Below, piece after piece: positions 12,077 to 24,200 of a stretch of DNA of 64,000 nucleotides (position 1 is its first letter; each line of letters starts with the position of its first letter). Below the pieces are notes generated by a model that saw nothing but the letters and a program-made list of their open reading frames with translations, was not told the origin of the DNA and searched no databases. The DNA lies in the NCBI GenBank assembly GCA_039707655.1, contig CM077665.1:447577531-447641530 (forward strand). Direction: 5' to 3'. The position numbers and the translations under genes were made by a program. The DNA comes from Elymus sibiricus (lineage: Eukaryota; Streptophyta; Magnoliopsida; Poales; Poaceae).

Positions 12077-12416
12077 CTCAAAATAAATCATGAAATGCAT
12101 GAAAAACATCAAATGAAGTCAGAAAAGGGATGAAAAGTGATGATGTTGCTTTGAATGGTGCATATTGAATGCAGAAAAAGTCTTGAGTTAAAATATGTTT
12201 AAAAAATGAAATCCCTTTTGTAATAGACGAGTTTTCGTCCGAAACCCTGATACTTCGAAGGAGATTTTCCAGTTTGTACACGAAGTGCATCGAGTTTTTC
12301 CCGTAACCCTCTCAACTTTTTAGCACATGCTATGTGGGTGAAATTATGATACCATGCCAATTTTCAACCATTTCAGAGTTCATTTGCAGTGCTATTCAAT
12401 CTCAGGGTCATCTTAG
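12077..12416 (+). repeat. HOR monomer m1 (340 bp)
   Basis: Diagnostic variants: AACATCAAATG, GGGATGAAAAG, GATGTTGC, TTTAAAAAATGAAATCCC with four T after it, GGAGATTTTCC and CATCGAG. Other m1 copies start at 1549, 9022, 15812, 19547, 21245, 24980, 30138, 31496 and (5' part only) 34216. No copy lies to the right of 34.6 kb. Confidence 0.9.
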
Positions 12417-12756
12417 CTCAAAATAAATCATGAAATGCATGAAAAATAGCAAATGAAGTCAGAAAAGGGTTGAAAAGTCATGATGTGGCTTTGAATGGTG
12501 CATATTGAATGCAGAAAAAGTCTTGAGTTAAAATATGTTTAAAAATATGAAATCCCTTTGTAATAGACATGTTTTCGTCCGAAACCATAATACTTCGAAG
12601 GAGATTGTCCAGTTTCTACACGAAGTACATCCAGTTTTTCCCGTAACCCTCTCAACTTTTTAGCACATGCTATGTGGGTGAAATTATGATACCATGCCAA
12701 TTTTCAACCATTCCAGAGTTCATTTGCAGTGCTTTTCAATCTCAGGGTCATCTTAG
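12417..12756 (+). repeat. HOR monomer m2 (340 bp)
   Basis: Diagnostic variants: GAAAAGTCATGATG, GACATGTTTTCG, GAAACCATAATAC, and CTACACGAAGTAC. The variant GTGCTATTC lies just before its start. The pair of units at 19887 and 21585 share an extra private change, CAACTTCTTAGC (20123, 21821). Confidence 0.88.
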
Positions 12757-13096
12757 CTCAAAATAAATCATGAAATGCATGAAAAATAGCAAATGAAGAT
12801 AGAAAAGGGTTGAAAAGTGATGATGTGGCTTTTAATGGTGCATATTGAATGCAGAAAAAGTCTTGAGTTAACATATGTTTAAAAATATGAAATCCCTTTG
12901 TAATAGATGAGTTTTCGTCCGAAACCCTGATACTTCGAAGGAGATTGTCCAGTTTGTACAAGAAGTGCATCATGTTTTTCCCGTAACCCTCTCAACTTTT
13001 TAGCACATGCTATGTGGGTGAAATTATGATACCATGCCAATTTTCAACCATTTCAGAGTTCATTTGCAGTCCTTTTCAATCTCAGGGTTACCTTAG
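12757..13096 (+). repeat. HOR monomer m3 (340 bp)
   Basis: Diagnostic variants: GAAGATAGAAAAG, GTTAACATATG and, in most copies, TAGATGAG (a C-to-T change of GACGAG). CATCCTG is usual; this copy reads CATCATG. Confidence 0.88.
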
Positions 13097-13434
13097 CTCA
13101 AAATAAATCATGAAATGCATGAAAAATAGCAAATGAAGTTAGAAAAGGGTTGAAAGTGATGACGTGGCTTTGAATGGTGCATATTGAATGCAGTAAAAGT
13201 CTTGAGTTAAAATATGTTTAAAAAATGAAATCCCTTTGTAATAGACGAGTTTTCGTCCGAAACCCTGATACTTCGAATTAGATTGTCCAGTTTGTACACG
13301 AAGTGCATCCAGTTTTTCCCGTAACTTTCTCAACTTTTTAGCACAAGCTATGTGGGTGAAATTATGATACCATGCCAATTTTCAACCATTTCAGAGTTCA
13401 TTTGCAGTGCTTTTCAATCTCAGGGTCATCTTAG
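13097..13434 (+). repeat. HOR monomer m4 (338 bp)
   Basis: Diagnostic variants: GAAGTTAGAAAAG, GGTTGAAAGTG (one A fewer), GATGACGTGG with an extra CpG, GCAGTAAAAG, CGAATTAGATTG, GTAACTTTCTC and GCACAAGCTATG. It is the most divergent monomer of the unit. Copies at 26000, 31157 and 34896 lack the one-base deletion and some of the other changes. Confidence 0.88.
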
Positions 13435-13774
13435 CTCAAAATAAATCATGAAATGCATGAAAAATAGCAAATGAAGTCAGAAAAGGGTTGAAAAGTGATG
13501 ATGTGGCTTTTAATGGTGCATGTTGAATGCAGAAAAAGTCTTGAGTTAAAATATGTTTAAAAATATGAGATCCCTTTGTAATAGACGAGTTTTCGTCCGA
13601 AACCCTGATACTTCGAAGGAGATTGTCCAGTTTGTACAAGAAGTGCATCCAGTTTTTCCCGTAACCCTCTCAACTTTTTAGCACATGCTATGTGGGTGAA
13701 ATTATGATACCATGCCAATTTTCAACCATTCCAGAGTTCATTTGCAGTGCTTTTCAATCTCAGGGTCATCCTAG
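13435..13774 (+). repeat. HOR monomer m5 (340 bp)
   Basis: Diagnostic variants: GGCTTTTAATGG, GCATGTTGAATG, TATGAGATCCC and GTACAAGAAG. Other copies are at 10380, 17170, 22603, 27760, 32856 and 35235, and its first part forms the 402-bp hybrid at 26339. Confidence 0.87.
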
Positions 13775-14114
13775 CTCAAAATAAATCATGAAATGCATGA
13801 AAAATAGCAAATGAAGTCAGAAAAGGGTTGAAAAGTGATGATGTGGCTTTGAATGGTGCATATTGAATGCAGAAAAAGTCTTGAGTTAAAATATGTTTAA
13901 AAAAATAAAATCCTTTTGTAATAGACGAGTTTTCGTCCGAAACCCTGATATTTCGAAGGAGATTGCCCAGTTTCTACACGAAGTGCATCCAGTTTTCCCC
14001 GTAACCCTCTCACCTTTTTAGCACATGCTATGTGGGTGAAATTATGATACCATGCCAATTTTCAACCATTTCAGAGTTCATTTGCAGTGCTTTTCAATCT
14101 CAGGGTCATCTTAG
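13775..14114 (+). repeat. HOR monomer m6 (340 bp)
   Basis: Diagnostic variants: an A-rich tract TTTAAAAAAATAAAATCC, TGATATTTCG, GATTGCCCAG, AGTTTTCCCCG and CTCACCTTTT. Copies at 17510 and 22943 share the private change GTCAGAAATGGG, spaced 5433 bp apart, which ties HOR unit 5 to HOR unit 3. Confidence 0.87.
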
Positions 14115-14453
14115 CTCAAAATAAATCATGAAATGCATGAAAAATAGAAAATGAAGTCAGAAAAGGGTTGAAAAGTGATGATGTGGATTTGAATGGTGCA
14201 TATTGAATGCATAAAAAGTCTTGAGTTAAAATATGTTTAAAAATGAAATCCCTTTTGTAATAGACGAGTTTTCGTTCGAAACCCTGATACTTCGAAGGAG
14301 ATTGTCCAGTTTGTACACGAAGTGCATTCAGTTTTTCCCGTAACCCTCTCAACTTTTTAGCACATGCTATGTGGGTGAAATTATGATACCATGCCAATTT
14401 TCAACCATTTCAGAGTTCATTTGCAGTGCTTTTCAATCTCAGGGTCATCTTAG
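14115..14453 (+). repeat. HOR monomer m7 (339 bp)
   Basis: Diagnostic variants: ATAGAAAATG, GTGGATTTGAATGG, GCATAAAAAG, TTTAAAAATGAAATCCC, CGTTCGAAACC and CATTCAG. The CGTTCGAAACC change creates a match to the RNA polymerase III B-box core (see findings). m7-like monomers also occur in the left and right sub-arrays. Confidence 0.87.
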
Positions 14454-14791
14454 CTAAAAATAAATAATGAAATGCATGAAAAATAGCAAATGAAGTCAGA
14501 AAAGGGTTGAAAAGTGATGATGTGGCTTTGAATGGTGCATATTGAATGCAGAAAAAGTCTTGAGTTAAAATATGTTTAAAAATGAAATCCCTTTGTAATT
14601 GACGAGTTTTCGTCCGAAACCCTGATACTTCGAAGGAGATTATCCAGTTTCTACACGAAGTACATCCAGTTTTTCCCGTAACCCTGTCAACTTTTTAGCA
14701 CATGCTATGTGGGTGAAATTATGATACCATGCCAATTTTCAACCATTTCAGAGTTCATTTGCAGTGCTTTTCAATCTCAGGGTCATCTTAG
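14454..14791 (+). repeat. HOR monomer m8 (338 bp)
   Basis: Diagnostic variants: anchor CTAAAAATAAATAATG, TTTAAAAATGAAATCCC, GATTATCCAG and AACCCTGTCAAC. TAATTGACG occurs in units 2, 3 and 5 (14598, 18332, 23765) but not in units 1 and 6, so units 2, 3 and 5 form a closer group. Confidence 0.87.
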
Positions 14792-15131
14792 CTCAAAATA
14801 AATCATGAAATGCATGAAAAATGGCAAATGAAGTCAGAAAAAGGTTGAAAAGTGATGATGTGGCTTTTAATGGTGCATATTGAATGCAAAAAAAGTCTTG
14901 AGTTAAAATATGTTTAAAAATATGAGATCCCTTTGTAATAGACGAGTTTTCGTCCGAAACCCTGATACTTCGAAGGAGATTGTCCAGTTTGTACAAGAAG
15001 TGCACCCAGTTTTTCCCGTAACCCTCTCAACTTTTTAGCACATGCTATGTGGGTGAAATTATGGTACCAAGCCAATTTTCAACCATTCCAGAGTTCATTT
15101 GCAGTGCTTTTCAATCTCAGGGTCATCCTAG
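14792..15131 (+). repeat. HOR monomer m9 (340 bp)
   Basis: Diagnostic variants: AATGGCAAATG, AGAAAAAGGTTG, GAATGCAAAAAAAG, GTGCACCCAG and TATGGTACCAAGCC. It is truncated into a hybrid with m11 in HOR unit 1. Confidence 0.85.
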
Positions 15132-15471
15132 CTCAAAATAAATCATGAAATGCATGAAAAATAGCAAATGAAGTCAAAAAAGGGTTGAAAAGTGATGATG
15201 TGGCTTTGAATGGTGCATATTGAATGCAAAAAAAGTCTTGAGTTAAAATATGTTTAAAAATATGAAATCCCTTTGTAATAGACGAGTTTTCGTCCGAAAC
15301 CCTGATACTTCGAAGGAGATTGTCCAGTTTCTACACGAAGTACATCCAGTTTTTCCCGTAACCCTGTCAACTTTTTAGCACATGCTATGTGGGTGAAATT
15401 ATGACACCATGCCAATTTTCAACCATTTCAGAGTTCATTTGCAGTGCTTTTCAATCTCAGGGTCATCTTAG
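15132..15471 (+). repeat. HOR monomer m10 (340 bp)
   Basis: Diagnostic variants: GTCAAAAAAGGG, GAATGCAAAAAAAG, AACCCTGTCAAC and TATGACACCATG. m10-like copies also persist into the right sub-array (41672, 56948, 61021). Confidence 0.85.
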
Positions 15472-15811
15472 CTCAAAATAAATCATGAAATGCATGAAAA
15501 ATAGCAAATGAAGTCAGAAAAGGGTTGAAAAGTGATGATGTGGCTTTGAATGGTGCATATTGAATGCAGAAAAAGTCTTGAGTTAAAATATGTTTAAAAA
15601 TATGAGATCCCTTTGTAATAGACGAGTTTTCGTCCGAAACCCTGATACTTCGAAGGAGATTGTCCAGTTTGTACAAGAAGTGCATCCAGTTTTTCCCGTA
15701 ACCCTCTCAACTTTTTAGCACATGCTATGTGGCTGAAATTATGATACCATGCCAATTTTCAACCATTTCAGAGTTCATTTGCAGTGCTTTTCAATCTCAG
15801 GGTCATCTTAG
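15472..15811 (+). repeat. HOR monomer m11 (340 bp)
   Basis: Diagnostic variants: TATGAGATCCC, GTACAAGAAG and TATGTGGCTGAAA. It always precedes m1 in this family, and TATGTGGCTG therefore marks HOR unit ends. Confidence 0.85.
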
Positions 15812-18800
15812 CTCAAAATAAATCATGAAATGCATGAAAAACATCAAATGAAGTCAGAAAAGGGATGAAAAGTGATGATGTTGCTTTGAATGGTGCATAT
15901 TGAATGCAGAAAAAGTCTTGAGTTAAAATATGTTTAAAAAATGAAATCCCTTTTGTAATAGACGAGTTTTCGTCCGAAACCCTGATACTTCGAAGGAGAT
16001 TTTCCAGTTTGTACACGAAGTGCATCGAGTTTTTCCCGTAACCCTCTCAACTTTTTAGCACATGCTATGTGGGTGAAATTATGATACCATGCCAATTTTC
16101 AACCATTTCAGAGTTCATTTGCAGTGCTATTCAATCTCAGGGTCATCTTAGCTCAAAATAAATCATGAAATGCATGAAAAATAGCAAATGAAGTCAGAAA
16201 AGGGTTGAAAAGTCATGATGTGGCTTTGAATGGTGCATATTGAATGCAGAAAAAGTCTTGAGTTAAAATATGTTTAAAAATATGAAATCCCTTTGTAATA
16301 GACATGTTTTCGTCCGAAACCATAATACTTCGAAGGAGATTGTCCAGTTTCTACACGAAGTACATCCAGTTTTTCCCGTAACCCTCTCAACTTTTTAGCA
16401 CATGCTATGTGGGTGAAATTATGATACCATGCCAATTTTCAACCATTCCAGAGTTCATTTGCAGTGCTTTTCAATCTCAGGGTCATCTTAGCTCAAAATA
16501 AATCATGAAATGCATGAAAAATAGCAAATGAAGATAGAAAAGGGTTGAAAAGTGATGATGTGGCTTTTAATGGTGCATATTGAATGCAGAAAAAGTCTTG
16601 AGTTAACATATGTTTAAAAATATGAAATCCCTTTGTAATAGATGAGTTTTCGTCCGAAACCCTGATACTTCGAAGGAGATTGTCCAGTTTGTACAAGAAG
16701 TGCATCCTGTTTTTCCCGTAACCCTCTCAACTTTTTAGCACATGCTATGTGGGTGAAATTATGATACCATGCCAATTTTCAACCATTTCAGAGTTCATTT
16801 GCAGTCCTTTTCAATCTCAGGGTTACCTTAGCTCAAAATAAATCATGAAATGCATGAAAAATAGCAAATGAAGTTAGAAAAGGGTTGAAAGTGATGACGT
16901 GGCTTTGAATGGTGCATATTGAATGCAGTAAAAGTCTTGAGTTAAAATATGTTTAAAAAATGAAATCCCTTTGTAATAGACGAGTTTTCGTCCGAAACCC
17001 TGATACTTCGAATTAGATTGTCCAGTTTGTACACGAAGTGCATCCAGTTTTTCCCGTAACTTTCTCAACTTTTTAGCACAAGCTATGTGGGTGAAATTAT
17101 GATACCATGCCAATTTTCAACCATTTCAGAGTTCATTTGCAGTGCTTTTCAATCTCAGGGTCATCTTAGCTCAAAATAAATCATGAAATGCATGAAAAAT
17201 AGCAAATGAAGTCAGAAAAGGGTTGAAAAGTGATGATGTGGCTTTTAATGGTGCATGTTGAATGCAGAAAAAGTCTTGAGTTAAAATATGTTTAAAAATA
17301 TGAGATCCCTTTGTAATAGACGAGTTTTCGTCCGAAACCCTGATACTTCGAAGGAGATTGTCCAGTTTGTACAAGAAGTGCATCCAGTTTTTCCCGTAAC
17401 CCTCTCAACTTTTTAGCACATGCTATGTGGGTGAAATTATGATACCATGCCAATTTTCAACCATTCCAGAGTTCATTTGCAGTGCTTTTCAATCTCAGGG
17501 TCATCCTAGCTCAAAATAAATCATGAAATGCATGAAAAATAGCAAATGAAGTCAGAAATGGGTTGAAAAGTGATGATGTGGCTTTGAATGGTGCATATTG
17601 AATGCAGAAAAAGTCTTGAGTTAAAATATGTTTAAAAAAATAAAATCCTTTTGTAATAGACGAGTTTTCGTCCGAAACCCTGATATTTCGAAGGAGATTG
17701 CCCAGTTTCTAAACGAAGTGCATCCAGTTTTCCCCGTAACCCTCTCACCTTTTTAGCACATGCTATGTGGGTGAAATTATGATACCATGCCAATTTTCAA
17801 CCATTTCAGAGTTCATTTGCAGTGCTTTTCAATCTCAGGGTCATCTTAGCTCAAAATAAATCATGAAATGCATGAAAAATAGAAAATGAAGTCAGAAAAG
17901 GGTTGAAAAGTGATGATGTGGATTTGAATGGTGCATATTGAATGCATAAAAAGTCTTGAGTTAAAATATGTTTAAAAATGAAATCCCTTTTGTAATAGAC
18001 GAGTTTTCGTTCGAAACCCTGATACTTCGAAGGAGATTGTCCAGTTTGTACACGAAGTGCATTCAGTTTTTCCCGTAACCCTCTCAACTTTTTAGCACAT
18101 GCTATGTGGGTGAAATTATGATACCATGCCAATTTTCAACCATTTCAGAGTTCATTTGCAGTGCTTTTCAATCTCAGGGTCATCTTAGCTAAAAATAAAT
18201 AATGAAATGCATGAAAAATAGCAAATTAAGTCAGAAAAGGGTTGAAAAGTGATGATGTGGCTTTGAATGGTGCATATTGAATGCAGAAAAAGTCTTGAGT
18301 TAAAATATGTTTAAAAATGAAATCCCTTTGTAATTGACGAGTTTTCGTCCGAAACCCTGATACTTCGAAGGAGATTATCCAGTTTCTACACGAAGTACAT
18401 CCAGTTTTTCCCGTAACCCTGTCAACTTTTTAGCACATGCTATGTGGGTGAAATTATGATACCATGCCAATTTTCAACCATTTCAGAGTTCATTTGCAGT
18501 GCTTTTCAATCTCAGGGTCATCTTAGCTCAAAATAAATCATGAAATGCATGAAAAATGGCAAATGAAGTCAGAAAAAGGTTGAAAAGTGATGATGTGGCT
18601 TTTAATGGTGCATATTGAATGCAAAAAAAGTCTTGAGTTAAAATATGTTTAAAAATATGAGATCCCTTTGTAATAGACGAGTTTTCGTCCGAAACCCTGA
18701 TACTTCGAAGGAGATTGTCCAGTTTGTACAAGAAGTGCACCCAGTTTTTCCCGTAACCCTCTCAACTTTTTAGCACATGCTATGTGGGTGAAATTATGGT

Positions 18801-19546
18801 ACCAAGCCAATTTTCAACCATTCCAGAGTTCATTTGCAGTGCTTTTCAATCTCAGGGTCATCCTAGCTCAAAATAAATCATGAAATGCATGAAAAATAGC
18901 AAATGAAGTCAAAAAAGGGTTGAAAAGTGATGATGTGGCTTTGAATGGTGCATATTGAATGCAAAAAAAGTCTTGAGTTAAAATATGTTTAAAAATATGA
19001 AATTCCTTTGTAATAGACGAGTTTTCGTCCGAAACCCTGATACTTCGAAGGAGATTGTCCAGTTTCTACACGAAGTACATCCAGTTTTTCCCGTAACCCT
19101 GTCAACTTTTTAGCACATGCTATGTGGGTGAAATTATGACACCATGCCAATTTTCAACCATTTCAGAGTTCATTTGCAGTGCTTTTCAATCTCAGGGTCA
19201 TCTTAGCTCAAAATAAATCATGAAATGCATGAAAAATAGCAAATGAAGTCAGAAAAGGGTTGAAAAGTGATGATGTGGCTTTGAATGGTGCATATTGAAT
19301 GCAGAAAAAGTCTTGAGTTAAAATATGTTTAAAAATATGAGATCCCTTTGTAATAGACGAGTTTTCGTCCGAAACCCTGATACTTCGAAGGAGATTGTCC
19401 AGTTTGTACAAGAAGTGCATCCAGTTTTTCCCGTAACCCTCTCAACTTTTTAGCACATGCTATGTGGCTGAAATTATGATACCATGCCAATTTTCAACCA
19501 TTTCAGAGTTCATTTGCAGTGCTTTTCAATCTCAGGGTCATCTTAG
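15812..19546 (+). repeat. HOR unit 3, full 11 monomers (3735 bp)
   Basis: Same length and monomer order as the unit at 12077. It carries the private m6 change GTCAGAAATGGG (17551), which returns at 22984. Confidence 0.9.
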
Positions 19547-21244
19547 CTCAAAATAAATCATGAAATGCATGAAAAACATCAAATGAAGTCAGAAAAGGGA
19601 TGAAAAGTGATGATGTTGCTTTGAATGGTGCATATTGAATGCAGAAAAAGTCTTGAGTTAAAATATGTTTAAAAAATGAAATCCCTTTTGTAATAGACGA
19701 GTTTTCGTCCGAAACCCTGATACTTCGAAGGAGATTTTCCAGTTTGTACACGAAGTGCATCGAGTTTTTCCCGTAACCCTCTCAACTTTTTAGCACATGC
19801 TATGTGGGTGAAATTATGATACCATGCCAATTTTCAACCATTTCAGAGTTCATTTGCAGTGCTATTCAATCTCAGGGTCATCTTAGCTCAAAATAAATCA
19901 TGAAATGCATGAAAAATAGCAAATGAAGTCAGAAAAGGGTTGAAAAGTCATGATGTGGCTTTGAATGGTGCATATTGAATGCAGAAAAAGTCTTGAGTTA
20001 AAATATGTTTAAAAATATGAAATCCCTTTGTAATAGACATGTTTTCGTCCGAAACCATAATACTTCGAAGGAGATTGTCCAGTTTCTACACGAAGTACAT
20101 CCAGTTTTTCCCGTAACCCTCTCAACTTCTTAGCACATGCTATGTGGGTGAAATTATGATACCATGCCAATTTTCAACCATTCCAGAGTTCATTTGCAGT
20201 GCTTTTCAATCTCAGGGTCATCTTAGCTCAAAATAAATCATGAAATGCATGAAAAATAGCAAATGAAGATAGAAAAGGGTTGAAAAGTGATGATGTGGCT
20301 TTTAATGGTGCATATTGAATGCAGAAAAAGTCTTGAGTTAACATATGTTTAAAAATATGAAATCCCTTTGTAATAGATGAGTTTTCGTCCGAAACCCTGA
20401 TACTTCGAAGGAGATTGTCCAGTTTGTACAAGAAGTGCATCCTGTTTTTCCCGTAACCCTCTCAACTTTTTAGCACATGCTATGTGGGTGAAATTATGAT
20501 ACCATGCCAATTTTCAACCATTTCAGAGTTCATTTGCAGTCCTTTTCAATCTCAGGGTTACCTTAGCTCAAAATAAATCATGAAATGCATGAAAAATAGC
20601 AAATGAAGTTAGAAAAGGGTTGAAAGTGATGACGTGGCTTTGAATGGTGCATATTGAATGCAGTAAAAGTCTTGAGTTAAAATATGTTTAAAAAATGAAA
20701 TCCCTTTGTAATAGACGAGTTTTCGTCCGAAACCCTGATACTTCGAATTAGATTGTCCAGTTTGTACACGAAGTGCATCCAGTTTTTCCCGTAACTTTCT
20801 CAACTTTTTAGCACAAGCTATGTGGGTGAAATTATGATACCATGCCAATTTTCAACCATTTCAGAGTTCATTTGCAGTGCTTTTCAATCTCAGGGTCATC
20901 TTAGCTCAAAATAAATCATGAAATGCATGAAAAATAGCAAATGAAGTCAGAAAAGGGTTGAAAAGTGATGATGTGGCTTTGAATGGTGCATATTGAATGC
21001 AGAAAAAGTCTTGAGTTAAAATATGTTTAAAAATATGAGATCCCTTTGTAATAGACGAGTTTTCGTCCGAAACCCTGATACTTCGAAGGAGATTGTCCAG
21101 TTTGTACAAGAAGTGCATCCAGTTTTTCCCGTAACCCTCTCAACTTTTTAGCACATGCTATGTGGCTGAAATTATGATACCATGCCAATTTTCAACCATT
21201 TCAGAGTTCATTTGCAGTGCTTTTCAATCTCAGGGTCATCTTAG
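19547..21244 (+). repeat. HOR unit 4, 5 monomers (1698 bp)
   Basis: Order m1, m2, m3, m4 and then an m11-like monomer (20905: GGCTTTGAATGG, GCATATTG, TATGAGATCCC, TATGTGGCTG). Monomers m5-m10 are absent. The m2 change CAACTTCTTAGC is shared with the next unit 1698 bp later, so the two m1-m4 stretches are sister copies. Confidence 0.88.
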
Positions 21245-24200
21245 CTCAAAATAAATCATGAAATGCATGAAAAACATCAAATGAAGTCAGAAAAGGGATG
21301 AAAAGTGATGATGTTGCTTTGAATGGTGCATATTGAATGCAGAAAAAGTCTTGAGTTAAAATATGTTTAAAAAATGAAATCCCTTTTGTAATAGACGAGT
21401 TTTCGTCCGAAACCCTGATACTTCGAAGGAGATTTTCCAGTTTGTACACGAAGTGCATCGAGTTTTTCCCGTAACCCTCTCAACTTTTTAGCACATGCTA
21501 TGTGGGTGAAATTATGATACCATGCCAATTTTCAACCATTTCAGAGTTCATTTGCAGTGCTATTCAATCTCAGGGTCATCTTAGCTCAAAATAAATCATG
21601 AAATGCATGAAAAATAGCAAATGAAGTCAGAAAAGGGTTGAAAAGTCATGATGTGGCTTTGAATGGTGCATATTGAATGCAGAAAAAGTCTTGAGTTAAA
21701 ATATGTTTAAAAATATGAAATCCCTTTGTAATAGACATGTTTTCGTCCGAAACCATAATACTTCGAAGGAGATTGTCCAGTTTCTACACGAAGTACATCC
21801 AGTTTTTCCCGTAACCCTCTCAACTTCTTAGCACATGCTATGTGGGTGAAATTATGATACCATGCCAATTTTCAACCATTCCAGAGTTCATTTGCAGTGC
21901 TTTTCAATCTCAGGGTCATCTTAGCTCAAAATAAATCATGAAATGCATGAAAAATAGCAAATGAAGATAGAAAAGGGTTGAAAAGTGATGATGTGGCTTT
22001 TAATGGTGCATATTGAATGCAGAAAAAGTCTTGAGTTAACATATGTTTAAAAATATGAAATCCCTTTGTAATAGATGAGTTTTCGTCCGAAACCCTGATA
22101 CTTCGAAGGAGATTGTCCAGTTTGTACAAGAAGTGCATCCTGTTTTTCCCGTAACCCTCTCAACTTTTTAGCACATGCTATGTGGGTGAAATTATGATAC
22201 CATGCCAATTTTCAACCATTTCAGAGTTCATTTGCAGTCCTTTTCAATCTCAGGGTTACCTTAGCTCAAAATAAATCATGAAATGCATGAAAAATAGCAA
22301 ATGAAGTTAGAAAAGGGTTGAAAGTGATGACGTGGCTTTGAATGGTGCATATTGAATGCAGTAAAAGTCTTGAGTTAAAATATGTTTAAAAAATGAAATC
22401 CCTTTGTAATAGACGAGTTTTCGTCCGAAACCCTGATACTTCGAATTAGATTGTCCAGTTTGTACACGAAGTGCATCCAGTTTTTCCCGTAACTTTCTCA
22501 ACTTTTTAGCACAAGCTATGTGGGTGAAATTATGATACCATGCCAATTTTCAACCATTTCAGAGTTCATTTGCAGTGCTTTTCAATCTCAGGGTCATCTT
22601 AGCTCAAAATAAATCATGAAATGCATGAAAAATAGCAAATGAAGTCAGAAAAGGGTTGAAAAGTGATGATGTGGCTTTTAATGGTGCATGTTGAATGCAG
22701 AAAAAGTCTTGAGTTAAAATATGTTTAAAAATATGAGATCCCTTTGTAATAGACGAGTTTTCGTCCGAAACCCTGATACTTCGAAGGAGATTGTCCAGTT
22801 TGTACAAGAAGTGCATCCAGTTTTTCCCGTAACCCTCTCAACTTTTTAGCACATGCTATGTGGGTGAAATTATGATACCATGCCAATTTTCAACCATTCC
22901 AGAGTTCATTTGCAGTGCTTTTCAATCTCAGGGTCATCCTAGCTCAAAATAAATCATGAAATGCATGAAAAATAGCAAATGAAGTCAGAAATGGGTTGAA
23001 AAGTGATGATGTGGCTTTGAATGGTGCATATTGAATGCAGAAAAAGTCTTGAGTTAAAATATGTTTAAAAAAATAAAATCCTTTTGTAATAGACGAGTTT
23101 TCGTCCGAAACCCTGATATTTCGAAGGAGATTGCCCAGTTTCTACACGAAGTGCATCCAGTTTTCCCCGTAACCCTCTCACCTTTTTAGCACATGCTATG
23201 TGGGTGAAATTATGATACCATGCCAATTTTCAACCATTTCAGAGTTCATTTGCAGTGCTTTTCAATCTCAGGGTCATCTTAGCTCAAAATAAATCATGAA
23301 ATGCATGAAAAATAGAAAATGAAGTCAGAAAAGGGTTGAAAAGTGATGATGTGGATTTGAATGGTGCATATTGAATGCATAAAAAGTCTTGAGTTAAAAT
23401 ATGTTTAAAAATGAAATCCCTTTTGTAATAGACGAGTTTTCGTTCGAAACCCTGATACTTCGAAGGAGATTGTCCAGTTTGTACACGAAGTGCATTCAGT
23501 TTTTCCCGTAACCCTCTCAACTTTTTAGCACATGCTATGTGGGTGAAATTATGATACCATGCCAATTTTCAACCATTTCAGAGTTCATTTGCAGTGCTTT
23601 TCAATCTCAGGGTCATCTTAGCTAAAAATAAATAATGAAATGCATGAAAAATAGCAAATGAAGTCAGAAAAGGGTTGAAAAGTGATGATGTGGCTTTGAA
23701 TGGTGCATATTGAATGCAGAAAAAGTCTTGAGTTAAAATATGTTTAAAAATGAAATCCCTTTGTAATTGACGAGTTTTCGTCCGAAACCCTGATACTTCG
23801 AAGGAGATTATCCAGTTTCTACACGAAGTACATCCAGTTTTTCCCGTAACCCTGTCAACTTTTTAGCACATGCTATGTGGGTGAAATTATGATACCATGC
23901 CAATTTTCAACCATTTCAGAGTTCATTTGCAGTGCTTTTCAATCTCAGGGTCATCTTAGCTCAAAATAAATCATGAAATGCATGAAAAATGGCAAATGAA
24001 GTCAGAAAAAGGTTGAAAAGTGATGATGTGGCTTTTAATGGTGCATATTGAATGCAAAAAAAGTCTTGAGTTAAAATATGTTTAAAAATATGAGATCCCT
24101 TTGTAATAGACGAGTTTTCGTCCGAAACCCTGATACTTCGAAGGAGATTGTCCAGTTTGTACAAGAAGTGCACCCAGTTTTTCCCGTAACCCTCTCAACT

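Larger units (their letters stand above)
12077..15811 (+). repeat. HOR unit 2, full 11 monomers (3735 bp), reference unit
   Basis: Complete m1-m11 order, used here as reference. The unit recurs at 15812 and 21245 with the same length and the same monomer-specific variants. Within the unit, monomers differ from each other far more than m(n) differs from m(n) of another unit, which defines a true higher-order repeat. Confidence 0.92.
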
